Positions 1-9,536 are shown, numbered from the stretch's first letter. The stretch: 64,000 nucleotides of DNA from JBQLZQ01 sp052168355 (GCA_052168355.1 JBQLZQ010000089.1:53567-117566); one strand, 5' to 3'. Numbers and translations are program-made. The notes: generated by a model not told the origin, from the sequence alone.

Positions 1-2371
1 CCATGCCACGCCCCACGACTGGTTTCGCGCCGTCGCCCTGGCGGTCCGATCCTGCGTGGTCGACCAATGGATGAACACGACCAGATCCAGCTACGAATCC
101 GGCCAGAAGCGGGTCTATTACCTGTCCCTGGAATTCCTGATCGGCCGGCTGCTTGTCAGTTCCATGAGCAATCTGGGCATCGTGGAGAGCTGCCGGGAAG
201 CGCTGATGGATCTGGGCGTCGATGCCGACGAGATCCTGCGGTCGGAGCCGGACCAGGCGCTGGGCAATGGCGGTCTCGGCCGGCTCGCGGCCTGTTTCCT
301 GGACAGCATGGCCACCCTGGGCATCGCCGGCTACGGCTACGGCATCCGCTACGAGTACGGCATGTTCAAGCAGCGGTTCGAACGCGGCTGGCAGATCGAG
401 GAGCCGGAGGACTGGCTGCAGTCCGGCAATCCGTGGGAATTCGAACGGCCCGAGGCGTCCTATCCGATCGACTTCCACGGACGGGTCGAGGCCGTGCGCG
501 GCGCCGACGGGACTCGCCATTTCAAGTGGATCGACACCCACCGGGTCATCGCCACCGCCTATGACGTGCCGGTGGTCGGTTGGGGCGGACGGACCATCAA
601 TACCCTGCGGCTGTGGTCGGCCAAACCGACCAACCGGTTCAAGCTGGAGGAATTCAACCGGGGCGACTATCTGGGCGCCGTCGAACAGAAGGTGATGTCG
701 GAAAACCTGTCGCGAGTGCTGTATCCCAACGACGCCACCGCCGCCGGTCAGGAACTGCGCTTCTGCCAGGAGTATTTTTTCACGTCGTCGTCGTTGCAGG
801 ACATTCTGCGCCGGCACAAGGCGACTTATGGCACGCTGGAAAATCTGGCCCGCCACGCCGCCATACAGCTCAACGACACCCATCCGGCCCTGGCCGTGCC
901 GGAGTTGATGCGCCTGCTGATCGATGGCGAGGGCATGCGGTGGGACGATGCCTGGGCGGTTACCCAGGGAACCATTTCATACACCAACCACACCCTGCTG
1001 CCCGAGGCGCTGGAGACATGGCCGATCCATATGGTCGAACGGATCCTGCCACGGCATATGCAGATCATTTATGAACTCAACGCCCGCTTTCTGGAAAGTG
1101 TCCGGTCGCGGGGGCCGATCGACAACGCATCCCTGTCCCGGCTGTCGCTGATCGAGGAAAACGGTGATCGGCGCGTCCGCATGGGCAACCTCGCCTTTCT
1201 GGGCAGCCACAAGGTCAACGGTGTCTCGGCCCTGCACACCGACCTCATGAAGGAAACCGTGTTCGCCGACCTGGCTGCCCAGTTCCCCGGCCGCATCGTC
1301 AACAAGACCAACGGCATCACGCCCCGGCGCTGGCTGCTGCAATGCAACGCGCCCCTGGCGGGCCTGATCCAGGAGACCATTGGCGATGGCTGGATCGCCG
1401 ATCTGGAGCGTCTTTCGGCGTTGAAGCCTCATGCCGAGGAGGCCGGTTTCCGGGCCGCCTTCGATCGCGCCAAGCGAATCAACAAGGCAAACCTGGTTGC
1501 GTTCGTGCAGGAACGGATGGACATCGCGCTCGATCCGGACGCCATCTTCGATGTCCAGATCAAGCGCATCCATGAATACAAGCGTCAGCTTTTGAACCTG
1601 CTGCACACGGTGGCGCTGTACAACGCCATGCGCGACCGGCCGACGGGAAACTGGGCGCCACGGGTCAAGATTTTCGCCGGCAAGGCGGCGCCGTCCTACA
1701 CCATGGCCAAGCTGATCATCAAGCTGGGCAACGATATCGCCCGGGTCGTCAATCAGGATCCCGCCGTGCGGGATCTTCTGAAAATCGTGTTCCTGCCCAA
1801 CTACAATGTCAGCCTGGCGGAGAGGATCATTCCCGCCACGGACCTGTCCGAACAGATTTCGACCGCCGGCAAGGAGGCTTCGGGCACCGGCAACATGAAG
1901 TTCGCGCTCAACGGCGCCCTGACCATCGGCACCTTGGACGGCGCCAATGTCGAGATCCGAGATCGCGTGGGACCCGAAAACATCTTCATCTTCGGGCTGA
2001 CCGCGCCGGAGGTTGTCGAAGTGCGTGCCGGCGGGTTCGACCCGCGCGCCGTGGTCGAGGCCGACCCGCGGCTCAAGCGTGCGCTGGACATGATCGCAAA
2101 CGGTGTGTTCTCCCCCGGCGATCCCGACCGGTTCCGGCCGCTGGTCGATAGCCTGTTGGGTGGCGACCCCTATCTGGTCACGGCCGATTTCGCGGCCTAC
2201 TGCACGGCCCAGAACCAGACCGATACCGTCTTTGCGGATCGCGACCAATGGCTGCGCAAGGCGGTGCTCAACACCGCGGGCGTCGGCTGGTTTTCCTCCG
2301 ATCGCACGGTTCGGGAATATGCCGAGGAAATCTGGAATGCGATGCCGCCGATCGCGCGGGCGGCGGAATAG
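1..2371 (+). CDS. glgP: Glycogen/alpha-glucan phosphorylase, 5' truncated by window edge
   Basis: Pyridoxal-phosphate enzyme that releases glucose-1-phosphate from glycogen or maltodextrin in the cytoplasm. The frame is open from base 2 to the left edge, so the start codon lies outside; the upstream codons read HATPHDWFRAVAL, which is the usual phosphorylase sequence before the first in-frame GTG at 56. Family hallmarks are visible: YYLSLEFLIGR near the amino end, RIHEYKRQLLN in the middle, and EASGTGNMKFALNG, whose Lys carries the cofactor. About 790 residues are present against roughly 820-840 for the family, so only a few dozen are missing. No other glycogen gene is in view. Family identity is certain; the preferred glucan cannot be read from the sequence. 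Confidence 0.96.
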   Translation, partial: HATPHDWFRAVALAVRSCVVDQWMNTTRSSYESGQKRVYYLSLEFLIGRLLVSSMSNLGIVESCREALMDLGVDADEILRSEPDQALGNGGLGRLAACFLDSMATLGIAGYGYGIRYEYGMFKQRFERGWQIEEPEDWLQSGNPWEFERPEASYPIDFHGRVEAVRGADGTRHFKWIDTHRVIATAYDVPVVGWGGRTINTLRLWSAKPTNRFKLEEFNRGDYLGAVEQKVMSENLSRVLYPNDATAAGQELRFCQEYFFTSSSLQDILRRHKATYGTLENLARHAAIQLNDTHPALAVPELMRLLIDGEGMRWDDAWAVTQGTISYTNHTLLPEALETWPIHMVERILPRHMQIIYELNARFLESVRSRGPIDNASLSRLSLIEENGDRRVRMGNLAFLGSHKVNGVSALHTDLMKETVFADLAAQFPGRIVNKTNGITPRRWLLQCNAPLAGLIQETIGDGWIADLERLSALKPHAEEAGFRAAFDRAKRINKANLVAFVQERMDIALDPDAIFDVQIKRIHEYKRQLLNLLHTVALYNAMRDRPTGNWAPRVKIFAGKAAPSYTMAKLIIKLGNDIARVVNQDPAVRDLLKIVFLPNYNVSLAERIIPATDLSEQISTAGKEASGTGNMKFALNGALTIGTLDGANVEIRDRVGPENIFIFGLTAPEVVEVRAGGFDPRAVVEADPRLKRALDMIANGVFSPGDPDRFRPLVDSLLGGDPYLVTADFAAYCTAQNQTDTVFADRDQWLRKAVLNTAGVGWFSSDRTVREYAEEIWNAMPPIARAAE

Positions 2372-2413
2372 GGCGGGGCCGGATCGCCCGGTGACCCACG
2401 CGCGGCAGCGCCG

Positions 2414-3040
2414 CTATTCGCCGCTGCTGCTCATGCCCAGGGTCACCGCGTAGGCCGCGGCGGCGGCTCCGGTGACGACCACCGCCGGCAACTCCCGAGT
2501 GTCCACGTTCAGGAACGGCCGCATTTCCTGATAGTCGCCACGGGCGGCATAGAGCGAATCGTAGAAATCGGTCAGCGCCCGGGCGTAGGCAATCTCCGCC
2601 GGGTTTGCGGCCGGGGTCCGTTCCTGTGCCGCGACATAGCGTTTGAGCGCCAGATTGACATCCCGCTGCACGAACAACGCATCGGACGGGTAGAGGTTCA
2701 GCCGGTCGATCATGAACCGGGCCGCCGCTTCCTCCGCGCCATCGCCCCGGCGGCCGGCCATCGTCGCCAGCCCTTCCCAGGCCGCGCGGTTGTCCGGCCA
2801 GGCCAGACCCGCCTGGCGATAGAGCGCCAGCGCCTCCGCCTCGCGCCCGGCGGCTGCGGCGGTTGCCGCCCGCGCCGTCAGCGTTTCGGACTCGCCGCGG
2901 TCGAACCTCTCGACCGACACCGTGATGGGTTCCGCCACGCCTTCGGACATCTGGGTCGGCGAAGACTCGGGTTGTCCGGCGCAGGCCGCCGCCAGGGGCA
3001 GCAGGGCAATCAGGATGCTTCGAATATGAGCGGGACGCAC
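2414..3040 (-). CDS. Putative lipoprotein, possibly TPR-like
   Basis: Protein of 208 residues of unknown function. The open frame extends further upstream, but GTG at 3040 is preferred because a GGAGG sits five bases before it. From this start the chain begins MRPAHIRSILIALLPLAAAC, a signal peptide with a lipobox (LAAAC, Cys20). The middle (AAAAGREAEALALYRQAGLAWPDN and following) has the alternating Ala/Leu pattern of tetratricopeptide-like helices and ends with a short hydrophobic stretch. It is convergent with the phosphorylase. Lipoprotein export is well supported; function is not. Confidence 0.75.
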   Translation of the reverse strand: MRPAHIRSILIALLPLAAACAGQPESSPTQMSEGVAEPITVSVERFDRGESETLTARAATAAAAGREAEALALYRQAGLAWPDNRAAWEGLATMAGRRGDGAEEAAARFMIDRLNLYPSDALFVQRDVNLALKRYVAAQERTPAANPAEIAYARALTDFYDSLYAARGDYQEMRPFLNVDTRELPAVVVTGAAAAAYAVTLGMSSSGE

Positions 3041-3230
3041 GGCGGCCTCCGCGACTGTTTTGGGCGGACCGGCCCCACTATGGCGGTGCAACCCCGGTGA
3101 AGGCAACGGGCGATGTGCCGGCAATCGACTTATACGTGTCTTGGCAAAATTTTTACACTTTTACTCGATAGATAGCGAACCGATCGACGGTCTCCGATCA
3201 GCGTGATTGGATCTGTGAAAGGATGCAGTG

Positions 3231-3704
3231 ATGGACCAGAGCCTTACAGCCGATCGACAGCCGGTCATGGCAAACGAAACGGACTCGGGACGCTATGCCG
3301 GCTTCGGGCGCCGGTTTGTCGCTCTCGTCATCGATCAGTTCATAACATCGATCTTTACGATCATTTTTACCATACCATATATTGTGGCTCTTAATCAGAA
3401 TGGAAGTGAATCCACAACGAATATTTTATATTCATTGCTCATTACCATTGCTTATATGATTTATTACATTGTTCCGATGTCGAGTCGATGGCAGGCGACC
3501 ATCGGAAAGAGAATCATGGGAATATACGTCATCAGGACGAGTGGGAAGAGGATCGGGCCGGCCTTCGCCCTGGGCCGTTTGCTTTCCTATGCGATTTCGA
3601 CTTTGCCCCTCTACATCGGCTTCCTCATGCCCCTGTGGATGAAGGAAAAGCAGGCCCTGCACGACCTGGTCTGCGGCACCCGCGTGGTGCGGGAACGCTT
3701 CTAA
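3231..3704 (+). CDS. RDD family membrane protein
   Basis: Small integral membrane protein of 157 residues. After about 20 hydrophilic residues comes YAGFGRRFVALVIDQFI, the Arg...Asp motif that defines the RDD family, followed by about three hydrophobic spans. ATG 3231 is chosen over GTG 3228 because AAAGGA lies eight bases upstream. Members are often of unknown function, some linked to Na+ or osmotic homeostasis. The central part (about 3340-3490) is strikingly AT-rich compared with neighbouring genes. The last codons overlap the end of the convergent RutR-like gene by four bases. Confidence 0.8.
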   Translation: MDQSLTADRQPVMANETDSGRYAGFGRRFVALVIDQFITSIFTIIFTIPYIVALNQNGSESTTNILYSLLITIAYMIYYIVPMSSRWQATIGKRIMGIYVIRTSGKRIGPAFALGRLLSYAISTLPLYIGFLMPLWMKEKQALHDLVCGTRVVRERF

Positions 3705-4384
3705 GGCGTGCTTTTACCCCGGTCGTCGCTTGGCTCCGGCGGGGTCAGGCCGCAGCCGCGCAAGGTCAGGGCGACGACATGATCCGTGGCGGCCGCGAAG
3801 TCCCGGTCCGAGAGGGTATCTCGCCCCAGAACGGCCCGGACCTGGACGTCGAAATCGGCGTAGGTCTGGGTCATCGCCCACAGGCTGAAAAACAGATGGA
3901 CCGGGTCGACAGGGGCCATCTTGCCGGCGGCGATCCAGGCTTCCACCACCGCCGCCTTGTCGGCCACCATTCGGCGCAGCTTGGTCGAGAGATAGCCCTC
4001 GATCTGTTGGGCGCCATGCATCACTTCGTTGGCGAACACCTTTGAGGCCAGCGGCCGGACCCGCGACCAATACATCTTGTCCCGAATATAGGCGGCCAAC
4101 GCGTCGGCCGGCTCGCGCTCCGGCACGATATGGTCGAAGGCCTCGATCCACATGTCGAGGTTGGTCGCCAGCAGCGCCCGGTAGAGGGTCTCCTTGGTGC
4201 CGAAATAATAGTGCAGATTGGCCTTGGGCAGACCGGCCCGCTGGGCGATGGCCTGCATGGTGGCGCCGGTAAACCCGGCCTCCGCGAACACCGCCTCGGC
4301 GGCCTCAAGGATCAGCGCCTCGTTGCGCTGGCGTGTCCGGCCTCCATTGGCCGGGCGTGTGTCGTCAAGCAGCCCGTCGGCCAT
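3701..4384 (-). CDS. rutR: TetR-family regulator, RutR-like (pyrimidine-responsive)
   Basis: Probable uracil/thymine-sensing repressor of the divergent pyrimidine-degradation genes. The protein is 227 residues from ATG 4384, preceded by AGGAGAG; upstream in-frame codons lack a ribosome site. An amino-terminal TetR helix-turn-helix contains AIAQRAGLPKANLHYYFGTK. The ligand-domain stretch DKAAVVEAWIAAGKMAPVDP followed by HLFFSLWAMTQTYADFDVQV closely resembles E. coli RutR. A RutR-like palindrome lies 62 bp upstream of its own start, between it and preT, which suggests autoregulation plus control of preTA. Family assignment is firm; ligand and regulon are inferred from homology, operator and context. 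Confidence 0.88.
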   Translation of the reverse strand: MADGLLDDTRPANGGRTRQRNEALILEAAEAVFAEAGFTGATMQAIAQRAGLPKANLHYYFGTKETLYRALLATNLDMWIEAFDHIVPEREPADALAAYIRDKMYWSRVRPLASKVFANEVMHGAQQIEGYLSTKLRRMVADKAAVVEAWIAAGKMAPVDPVHLFFSLWAMTQTYADFDVQVRAVLGRDTLSDRDFAAATDHVVALTLRGCGLTPPEPSDDRGKSTP

Positions 4385-4445
4385 CGCCCGGTTCTCTCCT
4401 TTCCCTCTTTGGCGCGGCTTCTTTCCGGCCTCCCGCACATTTTTT

Positions 4446-4461
4446 TTGACCAAACGGTCAA
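4446..4461. promoter_or_regulatory. RutR-like operator 1
   Basis: TTGACCAAACGGTCAA matches the RutR consensus TTGACCAnnTGGTCAA, as known from E. coli, at 13 of 14 defined positions. It sits in the divergent region between the RutR-like gene and preT, where a dimer could control both. Confidence 0.85.
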
Positions 4462-4519
4462 CTTTTGACTAGCCTTGCACATCGGAACGATCGCGACCGG
4501 GCCCGATTCTCAATAGGCT

Positions 4520-4525
4520 TATAAT
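4520..4525 (+). promoter_or_regulatory. Candidate -10 box for preT
   Basis: TATAAT stands 47 bases before the preT start, in an AT-rich patch downstream of the RutR operator. No convincing -35 hexamer is seen at 16-18 bp, so this is a candidate only. Confidence 0.35.
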
Positions 4526-4572
4526 AACGCGATTTACCGATCAGGGCACGACGCAGGGGAGACTGACAGCGG

Positions 4573-5937
4573 ATGACACAAGGGCCGGATATCGGACATG
4601 CCCGGTTGGATGGGGAACGGCTGGCTGAAAATTTCGGCGACGCCCATCCGCCGCTCGACCCGCGCCAGGCCGTCATCGAGTCCAATCGCTGCTATTTCTG
4701 CTACGACGCGCCGTGTATCGAGGCCTGCCCGACCGGCATCGACATCCCCGCCTTCATCAAATCCATCGCCACCGGTAATGTGAAGGGCGCGGCCACCACC
4801 ATCCTAGACAGCAACATCATGGGCGGCATGTGCGCCCGGGTGTGTCCGGTGGAGGAGTTGTGCGAGGAAGCCTGCGTCCGCAACACGGCGGAAGAAAAGC
4901 CGGTGCGGATCGGCGCGCTGCAACGCTATGCCACCGATCATCTCTACGCCCACGATATTCAGCCCTATACCCGTGCCCCGGCCAGCGGCCGGCGGATCGC
5001 GGTGGTCGGCGCCGGTCCGGCGGGGATGGCGTGCGCCCACAGGTTGGCGCTGCTGGGGCACGATGCGGTGGTGTACGAGGCGCGAGAAAAGGGCGGCGGG
5101 CTGAACGAATACGGCATCGCCGCCTACAAGGTGCCCGATGAGTTTGCTCAACGGGAACTGGACTTCATCCTGTCGCTGGGCGGGATCGAGTTGCGCCTGG
5201 GGCAGGCCCTGGGCCGGGACATGGCCCTGGCCGACCTTCGCCGTGACTTCGATGCCGTGTTCCTGGGGCTTGGGCACACGGCGGTGCGCTCCCTGGGGCT
5301 GGAGGGCGAGGATATGGCCGGCGTGGTCAATGCCGTCGATTACATTGCCGCGCTGCGCCAGGCTCCCGACCTTGCCGGCCTGCCGGTCGGCCGGCGCGTG
5401 GTGGTCATCGGCGGCGGCAACACCGCCATCGACATCGCCACCCAGGTGAAGCGATTGGGCGCGGAGGACGTAACCCTGGTCTATCGGCGTGGCCAGGCGC
5501 ACATGTCGGCGACGTGGAAGGAACAGGACTGGGCGCAGACCAACGGCGTCAAGATCAAATACTATGCCCAGCCGCGGCGCCTTATCGGGTGGCCGGCCAA
5601 TGGCGCCCAGCACGTCAAGGAAATCGAGTTCGAATACACACGGCTCGACGAGCAGGGGCGGCTGATCGGCACCGGCGACCTGTTCACGCTGATGGCCGAT
5701 CAGGTGTTCAAGGCGGTGGGGCAGTATTTTGTTCCGGCCGCCCAGGCCGACGGGTCGGTCGAGGCACTGGATCTCGATGGCGACAGGATCGCGGTCAACG
5801 AAGATCGCCAGACCTCCCTGCCGGACGTGTTCGCCGGCGGTGACTGCGTCAAGGGCGCCGATCTGACGGTCAGTGCGGTGCAGGACGGCAAGGTCGCGGC
5901 CCACGCCATCGATCGTTTGCTGCGGACAGGCTCTTAG
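4573..5937 (+). CDS. preT: NAD-dependent dihydropyrimidine dehydrogenase, subunit PreT
   Basis: Electron-transfer subunit of the cytoplasmic enzyme that interconverts uracil/thymine and 5,6-dihydropyrimidines, the first step of reductive pyrimidine catabolism. The 454-residue chain has two cysteine clusters for [4Fe-4S] centres (C40, C43, C48, C52 and C87, C91, C97, C101), an FAD Rossmann motif VVGAGPAGMACAH near residue 145, and a second nucleotide motif VVVIGGGNTAIDIA for NAD(P). This is the layout of PreT and of glutamate-synthase small-subunit relatives. The neighbouring preA, 34 bases downstream, makes PreT the best reading over GltD. The RutR-like operator lies about 110 bp upstream. 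Confidence 0.93.
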   Translation: MTQGPDIGHARLDGERLAENFGDAHPPLDPRQAVIESNRCYFCYDAPCIEACPTGIDIPAFIKSIATGNVKGAATTILDSNIMGGMCARVCPVEELCEEACVRNTAEEKPVRIGALQRYATDHLYAHDIQPYTRAPASGRRIAVVGAGPAGMACAHRLALLGHDAVVYEAREKGGGLNEYGIAAYKVPDEFAQRELDFILSLGGIELRLGQALGRDMALADLRRDFDAVFLGLGHTAVRSLGLEGEDMAGVVNAVDYIAALRQAPDLAGLPVGRRVVVIGGGNTAIDIATQVKRLGAEDVTLVYRRGQAHMSATWKEQDWAQTNGVKIKYYAQPRRLIGWPANGAQHVKEIEFEYTRLDEQGRLIGTGDLFTLMADQVFKAVGQYFVPAAQADGSVEALDLDGDRIAVNEDRQTSLPDVFAGGDCVKGADLTVSAVQDGKVAAHAIDRLLRTGS

Positions 5938-5971
5938 CCGATCCCGGCCCCCGCGAAAGGAGAACCGGACC

Positions 5972-7249
5972 ATGGCGGACATTCGTAACGACTTCCTGGG
6001 CATCCGATCGCCCAATCCGTTTTGGCTGGCCTCGGCCCCGCCGACCGACAAGCAGTACAATGTCGAGCGCGCGTTCCGCGCCGGTTGGGGGGGCGTGGTC
6101 TGGAAAACGCTGGGCGAGGATCCGCCGGTGGTCAACGTGTCGTCGCGGTACGGCGCCATCGGCTACAACGGGGCGCGCGTTGCCGGGTTCAACAACATCG
6201 AACTGATCACGGACCGGCCGCTCGACGTCAATCTGCGGGAGATCAAGGCGGTCAAGCGGGCGTGGCCGGACCGGGCCATGATCGTATCCTTGATGGTGCC
6301 GTGCGAGGAGGAGGCGTGGAAGGCCATCCTGGCACGGGTCGAGGATTGCGAGGCCGACGGCATCGAGCTCAACTTCGGCTGCCCGCACGGCATGTCGGAA
6401 CGGGGCATGGGCTCGGCGGTGGGCCAGGTGCCCGAATATGTCGAGATGGTCACCCGCTGGTGCAAGCAGCACAGCCGGATGCCGGTGATCGTCAAACTCA
6501 CTCCGAACATCACCGATATCCTGATGCCGGCCCGCGCGGCCCGCCGCGGCGGCGCCGACGCGGTGTCTCTGATCAACACCATCCAATCCATCGTCTCCAT
6601 CGATCTGGATCAGATGGCGCCGACCCCGGTGGTCGACGGGCACGGTACCCACGGCGGCTATTGCGGTCCGGCGGTCAAGCCGATCGCGCTGCGCATGGTC
6701 GGCCAGATCGCCCGCGATCCGGAATGCCGGGGCATGGCCATCTCGGCCATCGGCGGCGTCTCGACCTGGCGCGACGCGGCCGAATACATGGCGTTGGGGG
6801 GCGGCAACGTACAGGTCTGTACCGCCGCCATGGCCCATGGCTTCAAGATCGTGGAAGACATGGCGTCGGGTCTTGCCAACTGGATGGATGAAAAAGGGTA
6901 CGCCACGCTCGCCGATTTCCAGGGCCTGGCGGTGCCGAACTTCGTCGAATGGCAGGACTTGAACATGAACTTCAAGACCATCGCCCACATCGATCAGGAT
7001 CTCTGCATCCAGTGCGGCAAATGCTATGTGGTGTGCGAGGATACGTCGCACCAGTCCATCGCGGCATTGCGCGACGAGGCGGGGCGGCGGCGGTACGAGA
7101 TCATCGACGAGGAATGCGTGGGGTGCAATCTGTGCATGCATGTCTGTCCGGTCGACGATTGCATCACCATGAACCCTGTGGATACCGGCCTTCCCTATGT
7201 CACCTGGAAGCACGATCCGCGCAACCCGCGCCGGGAGGCGGCCGAGTAG
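5972..7249 (+). CDS. preA: NAD-dependent dihydropyrimidine dehydrogenase, subunit PreA
   Basis: Catalytic FMN subunit, partner of PreT. ATG 5972 is chosen because AAGGAG lies nine bases upstream; the frame itself runs further back into preT. The first 330 residues form a dihydroorotate-dehydrogenase-type barrel with NFGCPHGMSERGMGSAVGQ and KLTPNITDI, characteristic of the dihydropyrimidine dehydrogenase subgroup. The carboxyl end carries two 4Fe-4S ferredoxin motifs, CIQCGKCYVVC and CVGCNLCMHVC. The 425-residue length fits PreA. It should act with the downstream hydrolases to convert uracil to beta-alanine. Confidence 0.95.
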   Translation: MADIRNDFLGIRSPNPFWLASAPPTDKQYNVERAFRAGWGGVVWKTLGEDPPVVNVSSRYGAIGYNGARVAGFNNIELITDRPLDVNLREIKAVKRAWPDRAMIVSLMVPCEEEAWKAILARVEDCEADGIELNFGCPHGMSERGMGSAVGQVPEYVEMVTRWCKQHSRMPVIVKLTPNITDILMPARAARRGGADAVSLINTIQSIVSIDLDQMAPTPVVDGHGTHGGYCGPAVKPIALRMVGQIARDPECRGMAISAIGGVSTWRDAAEYMALGGGNVQVCTAAMAHGFKIVEDMASGLANWMDEKGYATLADFQGLAVPNFVEWQDLNMNFKTIAHIDQDLCIQCGKCYVVCEDTSHQSIAALRDEAGRRRYEIIDEECVGCNLCMHVCPVDDCITMNPVDTGLPYVTWKHDPRNPRREAAE

Positions 7250-7441
7250 ACGGCCGATCGTTGCGTCGCGATTGAGCATCGGCCGGCGATCTGCACAAGA
7301 TCGATGCAGTCGGCCTTGACCGGTTCGTCGTTGGCGTTCCAGGTGTTGTTTGGTAGGCGATGGTGGCATGGCCGTTGCTGAAACGACTAGAATACGAACC
7401 AGCCCAGCGGTATTGGCTCTGCCGAAGATGCGAGGCACGGA

Positions 7442-8674
7442 ATGCAGAACCTGACAATCAATGCCCAGCGCCTGTGGGACACGCTGATGGAGACGGCGGA
7501 GATCGGTAAGACGCCGAAGGGCGGCATCCGCCGCTTGACGCTGACCGATCTTGATCGTCAGGTGCGTGACTGGTTCGTGACCAAGTGCAAGGAAGCCGGC
7601 TGCACGGTAAGCGTGGATGAGATGGGGAATATCTTCGCGCTGCGCCCCGGCAAGGACAACAGCCTGCCGCCGGTGGCCTGCGGATCCCATCTCGATACCC
7701 AGCCGACGGGCGGCAAGTATGACGGTGTCCTGGGTGTCCTGGCGGGGCTGGAGGTCGTGCGTACGCTCAACGACGCGGGGTACGAAACCAACGCCCCCAT
7801 CCTGATCACCAACTGGACCAACGAGGAAGGGTCGCGTTTTGCGCCGGCCATGCTGGCTTCCGGCGTTTACGCGGGCGCCTTCGACAAGGCGTTCGCCGAT
7901 GCCCTCACCGATGCCGACGGTGCATCCTTCGGCGAAGAGCTGGAGCGGATCGGCTATCGCGGCGATGCCAAGGTCGGCGCCCAGAAATTCGGCGCGTTCT
8001 TCGAGCTGCATATCGAGCAGGGCCCCATCCTGGAGGCCGAGGAAAAGACCATCGGCGTTGTCACCGACGCCCAGGGACAGCGCTGGTACGATGTCGCCGT
8101 CACCGGCCGCGAAAGCCACGCCGGAACCACGCCGATGACCTTGCGCCGCGACGCCCTGGTGGCCGCCTCGCATCTGGTGCTGGCGGTCAACCGGATCGCC
8201 CTGGAGCACGCGCCCAATGCCGTCGGCACGGTCGGTGTGCTCAACATCGATGCCCAGTCGCGTAATGTCATTCCCGGTCAAGTTGCCTTCACGGTCGATT
8301 TCCGTCATCCGGACGACGGGGTTCTGTCGGAGATGGACCGAAAGCTGCGCGACGCCAGCGCGAAACTGACGGCGGATGGCGTGATCGACATCGACATTCG
8401 CGATGTCTGGCATTTCCCGCCTGTGCAGTTCGATAAGGACTGCGTCGCCGCCGTGCGCAAGGCGACCGAGGACAATGGCTACAGCCATCGCGAGATGGTC
8501 AGCGGTGCCGGGCACGATGCGTGCTATGTCGCCCGTACCGCGCCGACCTCCATGATCTTCATCCCGTGCGAGAACGGTATCAGCCACAACGAGATCGAAA
8601 ACGCGACCTTCGAGGATTGCGCCGCGGGGGCCAATGTCCTGTTGCACGCCATGTTGTCGAAAGCGAATGTCTGA
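7442..8674 (+). CDS. Zn-dependent amidohydrolase, probable beta-ureidopropionase (N-carbamoyl-beta-alanine)
   Basis: M20/hydantoinase-carbamoylase family enzyme of 410 residues, predicted to hydrolyse N-carbamoyl-beta-alanine to beta-alanine, CO2 and ammonia, the last step of the reductive pyrimidine route. Metal-site motifs are visible: CGSHLDTQPTGGKYDGVLG (H83, D94), NWTNEEGSRFAP (E128/E129), ELHIEQGPILE and GAGHDACYVA. The same fold serves allantoate amidohydrolase and L-carbamoylases; preTA and the dihydropyrimidinase in the same locus favour beta-ureidopropionase. A 192-base gap separates it from preA and it is followed at 13 bases by the ABC transporter genes, so it may head its own operon. 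Confidence 0.88.
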   Translation: MQNLTINAQRLWDTLMETAEIGKTPKGGIRRLTLTDLDRQVRDWFVTKCKEAGCTVSVDEMGNIFALRPGKDNSLPPVACGSHLDTQPTGGKYDGVLGVLAGLEVVRTLNDAGYETNAPILITNWTNEEGSRFAPAMLASGVYAGAFDKAFADALTDADGASFGEELERIGYRGDAKVGAQKFGAFFELHIEQGPILEAEEKTIGVVTDAQGQRWYDVAVTGRESHAGTTPMTLRRDALVAASHLVLAVNRIALEHAPNAVGTVGVLNIDAQSRNVIPGQVAFTVDFRHPDDGVLSEMDRKLRDASAKLTADGVIDIDIRDVWHFPPVQFDKDCVAAVRKATEDNGYSHREMVSGAGHDACYVARTAPTSMIFIPCENGISHNEIENATFEDCAAGANVLLHAMLSKANV

Positions 8675-8687
8675 TTATGGGTAATTT

Positions 8688-9521
8688 ATGGTGACATCGG
8701 CCCCGTCGTCGGCCCAGCCGGCCCCGCACCGTCCCGCGTCGGGCCGCGCCTCGGTGGTCGAATCGCGGGGGCTCGGTCTCGTCTTTCAGACCGGCGACGC
8801 CGCCGTCACGGCCCTGCAGGACATCGACCTCGATATCGGCCGGGGCGACTTCGTTTCCCTGATCGGGCCGTCGGGTTGCGGCAAAACCACGCTGCTGCGG
8901 GTCATCGCCGATCTGGAGCGGCCGACCGCCGGGACCCTTAGCGTCAACGGCGGTACCCCCGAACAGGCGCGGCTGGACCGGTCCTACGGCTATGTCTTTC
9001 AGGCGCCGGCGCTCTATCCCTGGCGCAATGTCCAGCGCAACGTCCAGTTGCCGCTCGAGATCATGGGCATGCCGCAGGCCGAACGGACGGAGCGGGCGCA
9101 ATCGACTCTGGCCACGGTCGGGCTGGCCGGTTTCGAGCGCAAGTTTCCCTGGCAACTGTCGGGCGGGATGCAGCAGCGCGTCTCCATCGCCCGGGCGTTG
9201 AGCTTCGAGCCCGATCTCCTGCTGATGGACGAGCCGTTCGGAGCGCTCGACGAAATCACCCGCGACAATCTCAACGTCCATCTGCTCGATCTGTGGAACC
9301 GGACCGATATCACCGTCGTCTTCGTGACCCATTCCATTCCGGAAGCGGTGTTCCTGTCGTCGCGCATCGTGGTCATGACGCCGCGGCCGGGCCGGGTGCT
9401 GGAGGTCATCGACAGCGACCTGCCGCCGCAGCGCGATCTCGATATCCGCGAGACACCGGAGTTCCTGGACATCGCGCACAAGGTGCGGGTCGCCCTGCGC
9501 GCGGGACACTCCTATGAGTAG
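8688..9521 (+). CDS. ABC transporter ATP-binding protein (SsuB/TauB/NMT1 type)
   Basis: ATPase of an importer encoded by four consecutive genes. The 277-residue chain has Walker A (GPSGCGKTT), Q-loop region VFQAPALYPW, signature LSGGMQQRVSIARA, Walker B LLLMDEPFGALDE and switch histidine in VFVTHSIPEA. The gene starts 13 bases after the amidohydrolase, which points to co-expression. The associated substrate-binding protein is NMT1/THI5-like, a class that takes up pyrimidines and other small nitrogenous compounds. A pyrimidine base, dihydropyrimidine or ureide substrate is therefore inferred from context, not shown. Confidence 0.92.
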   Translation: MVTSAPSSAQPAPHRPASGRASVVESRGLGLVFQTGDAAVTALQDIDLDIGRGDFVSLIGPSGCGKTTLLRVIADLERPTAGTLSVNGGTPEQARLDRSYGYVFQAPALYPWRNVQRNVQLPLEIMGMPQAERTERAQSTLATVGLAGFERKFPWQLSGGMQQRVSIARALSFEPDLLLMDEPFGALDEITRDNLNVHLLDLWNRTDITVVFVTHSIPEAVFLSSRIVVMTPRPGRVLEVIDSDLPPQRDLDIRETPEFLDIAHKVRVALRAGHSYE

Positions 9522-9536
9522 GGTGGACCAAAGCGC

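Noticed and set aside
7250..7441. Half-site TTGACC near 7316 as a third RutR operator
   Set aside because: The right half does not form the palindrome, so it is not counted.
5870..8647. A 925-codon open frame on the minus strand opposite preA and the amidohydrolase
   Set aside because: It is a shadow of the GC-rich codon bias of the genes on the other strand: low-complexity Arg/Gly/His/Asp sequence with no family motif, while the plus strand holds two complete enzymes.
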